Positions 7,536 through 16,200 of a DNA stretch of 43,513 nucleotides are shown here, one piece after another (the first letter of the stretch is position 1; each line of letters begins with the position of its first letter). Origin of the DNA: Nitrospinota bacterium (lineage in GTDB: Bacteria; Nitrospinota; Nitrospinia; Nitrospinales; VA-1); contig JACNKA010000143.1 in NCBI GenBank assembly GCA_014382285.1, positions 1-43,513 on the forward strand, in the 5' to 3' direction. The translations under genes were made by a program, and so were the position numbers. The notes below the pieces were generated by a model. That model saw only the letters and a program-made list of their open reading frames with translations, was not told the DNA's origin and searched no databases.

Positions 7536-10127
7536 TCACCCTTCTTTTAATTGTTTTTCCCATTCCTGGATTTTCACCTTGGATTCCGCCGCCTGCCTGG
7601 TAAGATCGTCCGCATTTTCGGTTTTTACCAGTCGATTTAAGCCTTCTGTGACCTTTGAGGGATCGCCAAGTTTTTCGAGGCTTTCAATCATAATAAAATC
7701 CGCCCAATCACGGAGCGGGTTATCGGGGAAAAGCTCCCGGGCCGATTTCAACGCTTCCAGGGCCGGACCAAAGCGATTCAACTTATAAAAAGATATGCCC
7801 AGGCGATAATAAGCCTTCTTAAGATATTCGGGAATCACTCTTTCCTGGCGGTCATAAGTCCCGATCGTCTTTTGATAAGATTGCACAGCATCCGCCAGTT
7901 GATTCATATCTGCATAAGTTTCCCCGATGAGGAAGTGAACTTCAGCCTTATCTTCTGACTTCTCCAAAAAATTTTCATAGGCATCCAGGGCTCCTGAAAA
8001 ATCCCCCATCCCCTTCAAAGCGTCAGCCAAAAGTTTCATCGCATCTGGAGTCCACTTGCTTCTGGGATAATTTCTCAAAAAAGTTCGCCCAACTAATAGC
8101 GCCTCGTCGTAGCTTGAATTTGCCAGATGAATTTGACCCAGGTTGAGAAAAACCCGATCCCGATATGTTTTCTGAGAATCTATCGCCTTCACTTTTTCGT
8201 AGAATTTGACAGCCTCAGCAAACATTCCGATAGCCTGGTACGCTTCTCCCACCTGAAGGAGAGTTTGGGCATTGTTAATATCCCCAATGGGAAGACTGAT
8301 GAAGTCACTGTAAGAATACAAAATCGGCAGGTTACCATTCTGCTTGGCGTATTTGTCAACCAGAGCAATGAGTGCTTGCCGGATGTAACGATCCGCTTCC
8401 TGAAAGAACTGGGACTCCGTCCCCAGAGGTAGAAGTTTTTTAAACTCTTCTATCGCCTTCAGGTAGTTTTGCTCCAGCAAATAAGCAATGCCTCGGCTCA
8501 GCGTCACTTCTGCAAGAATATCGACGCTTCGAGCCTCAGCGAATATTTTTTCGTAGGTCTTGAACGGCTTGTAATAAGGACCCACATCAAAAACAATATC
8601 CCTTATTTTCAAACGTGGCTTGCGCACTCCGATATCAGCCATACGGACTTTCCCATACTGGGTTTCCGCAGTTTCTTCCCGGATTTCGTTGCCCTCTTCA
8701 TCCAAAACAGGCTTGCCTTTTTCATCCAGCTTCCGATCTTTTCTTTTCCCTGATTCGTCAAAAACAGCCAGAGCGTTCTGATACTTTTCTTCTACGATAA
8801 AAGAATCACCGATTCGGTTTAGAGCTTTATGTGCATTCTGGGAAACCGGGTCTAAATTCAATAGTCCAAAATAATGTTTTCTGGCTTTTTTGTAATTTTT
8901 TTGTGAATAATAGATTTCCGCCATGGAAAAATTGAGTTCAGGCTTCTCATTGAGTTCGCCCGGCCAGCGCCTGGCACCTGATTCAAAGATCTTTAGTGCC
9001 CGAGGATAATCTTTTTCCTCAAAAAACTTGTTAGCGATTTCAAAAACCCCCGCCTTGGCCTCAATATTTTTTGGAGACTTTCTAAGTATTTTCTGAAATT
9101 CGTTAAAGGCCTCATCCAATCGACCTTCTTTCATCAACATGGCGGCCAAACTATTTTTTCGGACTTCATTATAAAGACTGCCCGGCTTGGCCTTGAGCCC
9201 TTGATTGTAGAGCATTCTGGCCTCCAGGCTATAGCCAATCTCATCAAAAATACTGGCTACCTTCAACAGAGCGTGATCGTAAAATTTTGATTTAGGAAAT
9301 TTCCGCAGAGCAAGTTTGTAAGAAGCCAAGGCCTTATCAAAAACAGGATTCAATTCTTTGAAAGTGATACGATATTCTGCCTCTGCCTTTAAATAGAGAA
9401 TATGATCGAGGTATTTACTTTCTGGATATTTTGAACCGAATTCCCTAAGCATTTTCACGGCAGCGGGATATTTTGCCTCCTGAAATTCTTTCAAGGCTTT
9501 CTGGTAATCCTCCAAACCGTTCTTCCCTTTTTCTCCCTGGAGCTTGGCAACCAGAGCCTTAACTTCCTTCGGGCTATGACCGACCAACCTGGCTTTTTTA
9601 GGTAGCGGTGCCTGCTCAGGACCGGGTTCAATGCTTGTCTGAATCCCGGAATTTTGCTCAGGCTTTCCGATCCTGGTTTGCATAATAGGCCGGCTCTCGC
9701 CCTTGAGGTCCAAAATGATCTGCGGCTTTTGAGGATTTACAGAATGAAAAAACCGGGTATTTGAGTTTTTCAGCAAAAAGGTTACTTGTAAATCTTCGTT
9801 AATGGAACGGACTGAATATTGCTCCAGATTTTTATCCTTAAACGACTTGCCACGTACCCTGGGGCCTTTTGTAGTCTGTGGCAAAATCAGCGTGATCCGC
9901 TTGTTGGCAAAATCCGCCTTAACCTGATAAGAAGCCGATTCAGTCAGGTTGACTAGAATTCGAGTATAAATAGGGTGTCCCCCTATTCTTATAGTCGAAA
10001 CCTCTGGGTGGCGAAATGATTCAGACTCAAACCCCTGGGCCCACACAACTTCACCAGCCCCCTGCATGCCGAAAAGGGGAAACAAAAGTAACCAAAAGAG
10101 CCTGATAGAATTTAAAGAAATAGCCAT
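7536..10127 (-). CDS. Exported AMIN/TPR-repeat protein, 863 aa
   Basis: A large envelope protein of unknown function. A signal peptide (about residues 1-30, hydrophobic run LFWLLLFPLFGM, likely cleaved after VWA) precedes an AMIN-like beta domain at about 40-145 (TRILVNLTESASYQV, PQIILDLKG). AMIN domains occur in secretin PilQ and amidase AmiC, where they bind peptidoglycan or target the envelope. From about residue 205 to the end there are many tetratricopeptide-type helical pairs (for example ALKEFQEAKYPAAVKML and ALDAYENFLEKSEDKAEVHFLIGETY). It is the first gene after a sigma-54 promoter and lies 92 bp ahead of the kinase gene, so it probably belongs to the flagellar regulon. It could scaffold the motor or rod in the periplasm, but nothing in the sequence proves that. 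Confidence 0.85.
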   Translation of the reverse strand: MAISLNSIRLFWLLLFPLFGMQGAGEVVWAQGFESESFRHPEVSTIRIGGHPIYTRILVNLTESASYQVKADFANKRITLILPQTTKGPRVRGKSFKDKNLEQYSVRSINEDLQVTFLLKNSNTRFFHSVNPQKPQIILDLKGESRPIMQTRIGKPEQNSGIQTSIEPGPEQAPLPKKARLVGHSPKEVKALVAKLQGEKGKNGLEDYQKALKEFQEAKYPAAVKMLREFGSKYPESKYLDHILYLKAEAEYRITFKELNPVFDKALASYKLALRKFPKSKFYDHALLKVASIFDEIGYSLEARMLYNQGLKAKPGSLYNEVRKNSLAAMLMKEGRLDEAFNEFQKILRKSPKNIEAKAGVFEIANKFFEEKDYPRALKIFESGARRWPGELNEKPELNFSMAEIYYSQKNYKKARKHYFGLLNLDPVSQNAHKALNRIGDSFIVEEKYQNALAVFDESGKRKDRKLDEKGKPVLDEEGNEIREETAETQYGKVRMADIGVRKPRLKIRDIVFDVGPYYKPFKTYEKIFAEARSVDILAEVTLSRGIAYLLEQNYLKAIEEFKKLLPLGTESQFFQEADRYIRQALIALVDKYAKQNGNLPILYSYSDFISLPIGDINNAQTLLQVGEAYQAIGMFAEAVKFYEKVKAIDSQKTYRDRVFLNLGQIHLANSSYDEALLVGRTFLRNYPRSKWTPDAMKLLADALKGMGDFSGALDAYENFLEKSEDKAEVHFLIGETYADMNQLADAVQSYQKTIGTYDRQERVIPEYLKKAYYRLGISFYKLNRFGPALEALKSARELFPDNPLRDWADFIMIESLEKLGDPSKVTEGLNRLVKTENADDLTRQAAESKVKIQEWEKQLKEG

Positions 10128-10160
10128 AATTTTTGACGTAATTGCTTTTTTCTGTATTAT

Positions 10161-10179
10161 AGAGCAAAAACTATACCAA
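10161..10179 (-). promoter_or_regulatory. Sigma-54 promoter for the TPR-kinase-regulator operon
   Basis: Read on the minus strand from 10179 the sequence is TTGGTATAGTTTTTGCTC, with GG and GC separated by exactly 10 bases and the -12 element TTGCT. It lies about 35-50 bases before the ATG at 10127. A TATAAT hexamer sits immediately downstream, but no -35 element lies at 16-18 bases, so sigma-54 is the better reading. If real, the operon that encodes a sigma-54 activator is itself sigma-54 dependent. Confidence 0.72.
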
Positions 10180-10387
10180 CCTGACTCAAGAGTGTTGCTG
10201 CCCCTGAACCAACAGGGCTAAAATCTAATTTTTAAAACGTTTTAGTCAATAATATAAAATAAATAGCTTTATTGATTTTTCGACCATTTCCCGGGAAACA
10301 TGACTTTTTCATAGGAAATAACCGGAAATTTGACAGGCTCAGAAACAAATACTCGGCTCCCATAATTTTCAGGAAACGAACAAACAA

Positions 10388-11491
10388 ATGAGCTCCACCG
10401 AATACGAAAAACTGCGATGGCAAGAAGCAGAAACCATCAGGAATCTTCTTAAAAAGCAAAATTCGTTACTGGGTGATTCCCTCGAAAATCTTGACCATCT
10501 CATTTATCTACAGAAAAGCATTAACCTCCTCAGTCTGCAGGAGATTTGCCAGGTGATGGTGGAAAAACTTCCATTTATTTTATCGGTGAAGTATTTCACA
10601 TTCTTTCTTTTTGACAAAAATCGACGCAGGCTGAGCCTCGTCAGCCACAATCACCCTGATATCAAAGAGGAGTATTCTCTATATCAAAATGATTCCCCTA
10701 TTATGAGGGAGGCAACGACTTCTGGAAGGTATATTTTTGAGCAGGATTTTTCTACCTCACGCTATTTTCGGGGAAGAAAAAATCCTCTCTTCTCCTGTAA
10801 TTTTTTTGTCACCATCCCGTTGATGATCGAAAATGAAATCATTGGGGTCATGAACTTGAACGATAATGAGAGGGGTCTCTACAATGTCGGGGACCTGGAT
10901 TTTGCCTTGAATGTTTCCGAGTTTGTTGCCCTTTCCATAAGCAACGCCATGTTGTATGAGCGGGCAGAAAAGCTTTCTACAACAGATGGCCTGACAGGCC
11001 TGGACAACCATCAGCAAATGCAAACGCTTCTAAAAAATGAAGTGGTGCGTTGCCGAAGATATAATTCTCCACTTTCAGTGATCATGATGGATATCGACCA
11101 TTTCAAAGAGGTCAACGACACTCATGGGCACCAGAAGGGCGATGAAATTTTATTAGACTTTTCCGCCATCATAAAAAAGTTTTGCCGGTCCAACGATGTG
11201 GCCGCAAGATATGGAGGAGAGGAGTTTTTCCTGGTCCTGCCGGAAACCCATATAGCTGGAGCTTTGCATATCGCCGAACGTATTCGAGAAGAAATGGCCA
11301 TCCAGAAATTCCAATCCAAGGGCAAAAACTTTCAAGTAACGGTGAGCTGTGGAATCGCAGAATTTGATTCCACTCACATGCAGGAAGCGGCAAACTTGAT
11401 TAAAGTCGCCGATCTCGCTTTGTATAAAGCCAAACATGAAGGAAGAAACCGCACTATTCAGGGCTCCGCCGATGACCTCCTTGACGCTTGA
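10388..11491 (+). CDS. GAF-GGDEF diguanylate cyclase
   Basis: Makes cyclic di-GMP from two GTP. The 367-residue cytoplasmic protein has a short coiled coil (about 5-40), a GAF-type sensory domain (about 45-190, ending ALSISNAMLYERAEKL) and a GGDEF domain (about 195-360). The active-site signature is GGEEF at 276-280. The inhibitory I-site RxxD is present as RSND at 267-270, exactly five residues before it, so product feedback is expected. DIDHFKEVNDTHGH, the metal and GTP-binding loop, is intact. The gene diverges from the flagellar regulatory operon, and its last 20 bp overlap the HDOD gene. Its GAF ligand is unknown. Confidence 0.93.
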   Translation: MSSTEYEKLRWQEAETIRNLLKKQNSLLGDSLENLDHLIYLQKSINLLSLQEICQVMVEKLPFILSVKYFTFFLFDKNRRRLSLVSHNHPDIKEEYSLYQNDSPIMREATTSGRYIFEQDFSTSRYFRGRKNPLFSCNFFVTIPLMIENEIIGVMNLNDNERGLYNVGDLDFALNVSEFVALSISNAMLYERAEKLSTTDGLTGLDNHQQMQTLLKNEVVRCRRYNSPLSVIMMDIDHFKEVNDTHGHQKGDEILLDFSAIIKKFCRSNDVAARYGGEEFFLVLPETHIAGALHIAERIREEMAIQKFQSKGKNFQVTVSCGIAEFDSTHMQEAANLIKVADLALYKAKHEGRNRTIQGSADDLLDA

Positions 11492-12326
11492 CCGTTTTCG
11501 GTCTTTAAAAAACCTGCCTTCCCTGCCAGAACAAATAGACAATGTTCTCATGGCTACGGAAACCTCATCATCCATGGATTATAGTGTTGTGGAAATGATT
11601 CAGTACGATCCTGCCATGGCCATGGCGGTATTGAAAGTCGCCAACACACCCATATATGGTTACCCTGAGCAAATATCTTCCCTGCAACAAGCCGCAGGCT
11701 TGCTGGGCCCCGGTGCAATAAAAAATATTATTTTGCGCACACCTATCATTGAACGATTCTCCGACAACTCTTCGGAAGCATTGCCCGTTGATTATCTTCA
11801 ATTATGGATTCACAGTGGTGTCACAGCGGCTGTATCTGGTGGACTGGGAAGATTTATTGGGGGCATGGAATCGGATGTCAGTTTCACTTCTGGACTCATC
11901 CACGATGCCGGGATAATCGCTTTAACGGTGTATTTCCCTACCGCATTTGCAAAGGTTCAGGACTTTATGGATAAAAATCAAGTTGACCTGATAGAAGCGG
12001 AAAAACAGACGCTCGGGTTTTCCCATCTCGAAGTAGCTGGCGAATTGATAGAAGCATGGGGCCTTCCCCCACAGCTTTCCCAAGTCATTCGGCACTATGC
12101 AGCGCCGACAAAAAACAACGCGCACTGGGAAATAACCGCAGTTGTGGCTTTGGCAAAATCCCTCGCCTGCGAATGGGGTTTTCCCAGTGGTTTGAAAGGT
12201 TTTGCTGAAACCAAACAAGAGAACCTGCTGGACCTGCTAGGAATTTCTGCAAAAGAATTACAAAAATGGGAACCTGAACTGAAAAAATACGCTGAGTTTT
12301 CTCTCGATACGATGAAAATTCCCTGA
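11472..12326 (+). CDS. HDOD-domain protein
   Basis: A signalling protein with the HDOD fold (HD-related output domain), a non-catalytic relative of HD phosphohydrolases common in chemotaxis and c-di-GMP networks. The domain begins at LPSLPEQIDNVLMATE and includes the helical core with LQQAAGLLGPGAIKNII and SGLIHDAGIIALTVYF. The metal ligands of true HD enzymes are incomplete. The ATG at 11472 overlaps the cyclase gene by 20 bp; an upstream ATG at 11436 (12 residues longer) is an alternative, and neither has a clear ribosome binding site. Close overlap with the diguanylate cyclase implies joint expression. Confidence 0.85.
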   Translation: MTSLTLDRFRSLKNLPSLPEQIDNVLMATETSSSMDYSVVEMIQYDPAMAMAVLKVANTPIYGYPEQISSLQQAAGLLGPGAIKNIILRTPIIERFSDNSSEALPVDYLQLWIHSGVTAAVSGGLGRFIGGMESDVSFTSGLIHDAGIIALTVYFPTAFAKVQDFMDKNQVDLIEAEKQTLGFSHLEVAGELIEAWGLPPQLSQVIRHYAAPTKNNAHWEITAVVALAKSLACEWGFPSGLKGFAETKQENLLDLLGISAKELQKWEPELKKYAEFSLDTMKIP

Positions 12327-12332
12327 GGTAGA

Positions 12333-12353
12333 GTCGGATTTATAAATCCGGAC
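12333..12353. terminator. Hairpin between convergent HDOD and HD-GYP genes
   Basis: The inverted repeat GTCGGATTTA/TAAATCCGGAC (one-base bulge) lies just after the HDOD stop and spans the stop codon of the opposing HD-GYP gene. Its place suggests a shared bidirectional terminator, but there is no T tract on either side. Confidence 0.3.
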
Positions 12354-13311
12354 CCATCAGGCGAATAAAACTTTGTAAGAGATCCGGGTCGAAATCATGA
12401 GCCATCTGTTTTTTCATTATAATTAACGTATCAAAAGCACCTAGAGCTTTTTTATAGGATCGCCGCGTCGTCAAAGCATCATAGACATCCATGATTTTGC
12501 AAATCCGTGCAAACAAATGGATTTCATTGCCGATTTTCCCAGCCGGATAGCCCCCGCCCTTGAATTTTTCATGGTGCTCTGCGGCCATTCGCACCACCGT
12601 GCCGCCAAAACAATTCATCCCGGAAAGAATTGTTCCTCCTACAGTAGCGTGGGCTTTCATTTTCTCAAATTCTTCCTCGGTGAGCTTGCCGTTCTTGTTG
12701 ATCAGGGCATGATCTATTTTCGCTTTACCGACATCATGCAACATTCCACCCAGAGATAATTGCTGTGTATCGCCTTTAGACATCTTGCTCTTTACACCAT
12801 AGGTCATGCAATACAACCCCACGTTAACGCTATGGGTATAGGTGTAGTAGTCCTTGCTGGTGATTTCTGCAATCCCATGAAACCCCGCCTCTGCGGTGGT
12901 CATGCACTCTTCCATCATTTCCATGACTTCTTCGGATGTTTCCAGTATCTTTTCTGAAGTGTTGTTCTCAAAAAACTCCTTCATCACTCCCTTGGAAACT
13001 TCATAAATTTTTTGGGTTTTCTGCTTGAGAGGAACATCTGGGTTGGCTATAACCGCTCGCAGGGAGTTGGTTGCATATTTGTAATACTTGAAAAGGTCTT
13101 CTTCATGAATATAAAACTCCTGATCGATTCCCTCTTCCAGAAGCCGCATCACCTTTTCCTGATGTTTGCGCTCCGTGCTGGCAAACTTTACAAATTTATC
13201 GGTTCCAAAACTATCTGTTTTATAGAAAATATCAAAAGCTTCATCTCCTCCTTTTGCGAGGAATTCGATATTGATTTCTCTATACTTGTCGCCTTCTGTT
13301 ACTGTACCCAC
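12340..13311 (-). CDS. HD-GYP domain protein, putative c-di-GMP phosphodiesterase
   Basis: HD-GYP enzymes hydrolyse c-di-GMP. The 323-residue protein has an N-terminal helical region (1-135) of no recognised family and an HD-GYP domain at about 140-315. The HD pair is H192-D193 (LHDVGK). The second motif is HHEKFKGGGYP at 246-256. The canonical form is HHExxDGxGYP, so the aspartate is replaced by K251 while GYP is kept. The start is a GTG at 13311 with GAGG 7 bases upstream. A TATAAT -10-like hexamer (minus strand, 13409-13404) could be its promoter. It converges with the cyclase/HDOD pair and probably acts opposite to the cyclase; activity is uncertain because of the changed motif. Confidence 0.88.
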   Translation of the reverse strand: MGTVTEGDKYREINIEFLAKGGDEAFDIFYKTDSFGTDKFVKFASTERKHQEKVMRLLEEGIDQEFYIHEEDLFKYYKYATNSLRAVIANPDVPLKQKTQKIYEVSKGVMKEFFENNTSEKILETSEEVMEMMEECMTTAEAGFHGIAEITSKDYYTYTHSVNVGLYCMTYGVKSKMSKGDTQQLSLGGMLHDVGKAKIDHALINKNGKLTEEEFEKMKAHATVGGTILSGMNCFGGTVVRMAAEHHEKFKGGGYPAGKIGNEIHLFARICKIMDVYDALTTRRSYKKALGAFDTLIIMKKQMAHDFDPDLLQSFIRLMGPDL

Positions 13312-13612
13312 TCTAGCCTCATAGTGAACAACAAATGCACCCTCCCTACGACCACCTTTGCGCAGAGCGATCCCGGGGAACTTAAAACAAATTTATTTCC
13401 CTGATTATAAACCTTTAAGGCGCTAAAAGTAATGCTGTTTTGCTATAAACTTAAAAACTCCTACACGGCAAGACTCACATCAACAAGGATGAGGACCTAT
13501 AACAAGCTGAAACTTATAATGTTGTGTAAATCAGAATCAATGAAACACAAAACTCTGTTCAGTAAAAACTCGTGCGACAAACATAAGTGCACGCAAAGAG
13601 GCGCGTCAGCGA
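13312..13612. other. Intergenic region between HD-GYP gene and M20 peptidase gene
   Basis: About 300 bases with no convincing gene. It should hold the HD-GYP promoter: a TATAAT on the minus strand at 13409-13404 with only a poor -35. Short frames on both strands here have low-complexity content and no ribosome binding site. No RNA gene or strong terminator was recognised. Confidence 0.4.
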
Positions 13613-15442
13613 TCAGGCTCCCCCATACACTTTAGTAATCCTGGATAAAAAATGTATGATGGATCGCGTACACCCCAACAAATCAGGCATGGACAAGCTT
13701 TCCCCCGGCTCATGCATTCTGGCATCAGGATCATAAGCACCCAGACAAAGGGGATGAACATTTCCTAAAGCCTGCATGAGCTTCGCAACAAATGGAATCG
13801 TGCCTCCACAACCGTAAAGACAAGCCTTCTCACCAAAACCTCTTTCTAAAGAATCCAGTATCAGAGGGAATACAGGATGCTCGATTCCAGTCATCCAGGG
13901 AGAAGCCCCCCTGTCCGCCTTGATATCCAACTCAAACCCCGGAAAAACATTCTTCTTGAGATGGGACTGGAGTGCCTCTCCAGCTTGTATTTCGTTGTTG
14001 CCGGGAGCCAACCTTATTTCCACCCAGGATCTGGCGGACTTTTTATCGTAGAGATGTGTCGAAAAATCGTGGTCCACTCTAAGAGACTCCACCCGAACCC
14101 TCTCTCCCCTCGCAGTTCGCAGTTCTTCAAGCCTGGGATGCCAGCAGCCTTCAGAAGAAACCAGTTCATCGATCATGCAAGCCAATTGCAATTCTGGAAT
14201 CGGAACCGGCCCACCATTGACCCCAGAGTGCGGATCTTTATCGGCCGAACGTAATAGAATATCTATCGACAATGGCTTCTCGCTGAGAATTACCATTTTC
14301 ATTTCCAGATGATACCGGTTTTGGTCAGTGAGAATTTCCCCCAGCCGCCGCTCAAATTCTTTCGTGTCACTAATCTCAGGAAAAGTCAGGCGCGCTCCAG
14401 CAGTTCCAAGGATCACGCTACCTGAAACTCGATGTCCCGGACGGGCATTTGCAAAAGAGGTTCTCAACTGGGCGATCAACATTGAGGGAATGTCTTCAGG
14501 GACTGTGAGCCGGGTAGCAGGAAGAAGTCCTGCTGTCTCTTTTAAGGCCAACACAGTAGTCGGAACTCGCGAATAACCTTCTCGTTCAACATCCGTCACC
14601 GGCTGGTCTGCGTTGGCAATCTCTGCGACTGCAAGAGAATGGTCTTCCCGAATCAGGGTGGCAAGAAGCTTGTAAAGAGCCGTTTGCTCGTCAATAGCAA
14701 CCTGTCCTTGTTCAGCGCTAACCGTTACATCCACCTGGATAACTCCGCGCAAGGATGTGGTGAGCCCCGGTTTGCCTTGCGCTGGATTGACCACATCAGT
14801 AATCACAACACAGTGGACGCCTTTGAAAAAATCTTTGTTTTCCTGGATTTGGTCAATCAGACTATGAGAACCGCTTTCCTCTTCCGTCTCATATAATATT
14901 TTTATATTGCAGGGAAGCAGTTTTTTCCTGCTATCTTCTCCCACCTTGACATCAAAATACCTGAACAGGGCATCAACGGCCATGCCAATAGAAACGACTC
15001 CACTCAGGTCATCGGCGGCTCCACGCCCATAAGCACGGGAGCGATCTTCATTCCACCTTAACTGCGTTGGAGGAGTTCCTCCCCATTTCTCAAAACGCCC
15101 ATCGTCCATATAAGGCTGTTTATCAAGATGCGCATAAAAGAGAACTGTCGGTTTTAATTCAGAAACAAAAGTTTCTGCCATCAATATGGGGAACGAACTA
15201 CTGGAAGACGAATCATTTATTATGACCTCGGACAAGCCAACTCCCAGAAGGTAGTCACGGGCGCATTCAAGGATTTCCCGCATATCGCTGGGCGTGGTGC
15301 GATCCCCCTCAAACTCATTAACTCCAAAGCTCCGGCTATCAATGCCGACCATTTCCCCCAGTACCTGCAAATGCTTTTGTACCAGTTCGGAGTCCTGACT
15401 CAGGACTTCGAAACAAAAAGAGTCCAGGGATTCAGAGTTCAT
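13613..15442 (-). CDS. M20-family metallopeptidase (dipeptidase/carboxypeptidase-like)
   Basis: A zinc-dependent exopeptidase or amidohydrolase of the M20/M28 clan. The start ATG at 15442 gives 609 residues; its ATGA overlaps the stop of the small upstream ORF, and an in-frame codon at 15469 is an alternative. Metal-site motifs are present: YAHLDKQP (H105, D107), GRGAADDLSG (D144) and ETEEESGSHS (catalytic Glu with metal-binding Glu at 188-189). A lid or dimerisation domain at about 220-440 and a C-terminal catalytic half with GCGGTIPFV follow. There is no signal peptide, so it is cytoplasmic. At 609 residues it is longer than common M20 dipeptidases (about 450-480). The substrate is not evident from context. 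Confidence 0.87.
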   Translation of the reverse strand: MNSESLDSFCFEVLSQDSELVQKHLQVLGEMVGIDSRSFGVNEFEGDRTTPSDMREILECARDYLLGVGLSEVIINDSSSSSSFPILMAETFVSELKPTVLFYAHLDKQPYMDDGRFEKWGGTPPTQLRWNEDRSRAYGRGAADDLSGVVSIGMAVDALFRYFDVKVGEDSRKKLLPCNIKILYETEEESGSHSLIDQIQENKDFFKGVHCVVITDVVNPAQGKPGLTTSLRGVIQVDVTVSAEQGQVAIDEQTALYKLLATLIREDHSLAVAEIANADQPVTDVEREGYSRVPTTVLALKETAGLLPATRLTVPEDIPSMLIAQLRTSFANARPGHRVSGSVILGTAGARLTFPEISDTKEFERRLGEILTDQNRYHLEMKMVILSEKPLSIDILLRSADKDPHSGVNGGPVPIPELQLACMIDELVSSEGCWHPRLEELRTARGERVRVESLRVDHDFSTHLYDKKSARSWVEIRLAPGNNEIQAGEALQSHLKKNVFPGFELDIKADRGASPWMTGIEHPVFPLILDSLERGFGEKACLYGCGGTIPFVAKLMQALGNVHPLCLGAYDPDARMHEPGESLSMPDLLGCTRSIIHFLSRITKVYGGA

Positions 15443-15627
15443 TTGAAGACAGAAATGGGGGTTTCGCATACCGACTGGCGTTGCATCACATCGTTGGTGC
15501 GACCAATGCCGTCTTCAACACTACCCGGAATGATGATTCTATGGCGAGCACAAATCTTGCCAACCAAATACGTAGGCCCAAAATAAGACTGCATATGTTC
15601 ATTGAGCTTGACTGAAAAGACTTGCAT
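15439..15627 (-). CDS. Small ORF (62 aa) translationally coupled to the M20 peptidase gene
   Basis: A 62-codon frame starting with ATG at 15627, with a weak AGGT upstream. Its stop TGA overlaps the ATG of the peptidase gene as ATGA, the usual signature of coupled translation. The protein contains YFGPTYLVGKICARHRIIIP and GSVEDGIGRTND, which look protein-like, but I do not recognise a family. It could be a genuine leader or partner protein, or the end of a decayed gene. No membrane segment or signal peptide is visible. Confidence 0.4.
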   Translation of the reverse strand: MQVFSVKLNEHMQSYFGPTYLVGKICARHRIIIPGSVEDGIGRTNDVMQRQSVCETPISVFK

Positions 15628-15822
15628 ATGGCTACCTGAAAATTAAATTCGCTATATTTTTCATTCCACACAAACATAATCGCTTAAAACATTTAAAAGA
15701 TCAACCGGGGTGCTTTCAGTAGTTTAGTGAAGCTTTCTTTACTTCATGGGATGCATGGTATAAAATCTTCCAACTGCCGGGAAGCGCAAATTTCTTGAAT
15801 CCTCGGCCAAAGTTTTAGTTGT

Positions 15823-16122
15823 ATGAGTTTTTTCCTGAAATATAACATGCTGCAAAACCTGAAAAATTTATTCAAGCTTTGCCAAATCTTAAAAACAAGG
15901 GGAAACTGGCCCCTTATTCGAAAGTCAAAAAAACAGCTGTGGGATTTTTTCATTTGCAGAAATGGTTTGATACAAAAACCTTTTTTTTCTGCCATGATTT
16001 ACTGGTTTCATATGCTCAAAGGCCTGGACATCCTAGTTTGGCGACTCGAAACTTTTGGGTTTGTGTTCAGCCAGAGATTAAACGATGACGACCGAAAATA
16101 TTTGAATCAATGTTTAAAATAA
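15823..16122 (+). CDS. Possible small hypothetical protein (99 aa)
   Basis: The only frame of note in the 15628-16200 gap. It is rich in aromatic and basic residues (LKTRGNWPLIRKSKKQLWDFF) and ends in a more ordinary helical tail (RLETFGFVFSQRLNDDDRKYLNQ). No ribosome binding site precedes the ATG, and an overlapping frame exists on the other strand. It could be a real small gene, a relic of a polysaccharide gene or chance. The rest of the gap holds no recognisable gene. Confidence 0.25.
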   Translation: MSFFLKYNMLQNLKNLFKLCQILKTRGNWPLIRKSKKQLWDFFICRNGLIQKPFFSAMIYWFHMLKGLDILVWRLETFGFVFSQRLNDDDRKYLNQCLK

Positions 16123-16200
16123 CCGCGTCCGGGCTTCACGTCTTTTTGACTTCCAGCACCGGCATTCACTTCCACCCTTCAATCACCCATACCCTCTAAT

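Noticed and set aside
11153-11575. 140-codon minus-strand frame over the GGDEF/HDOD junction
   Set aside because: Lies opposite the active-site region of the cyclase, which is clearly the coding strand.
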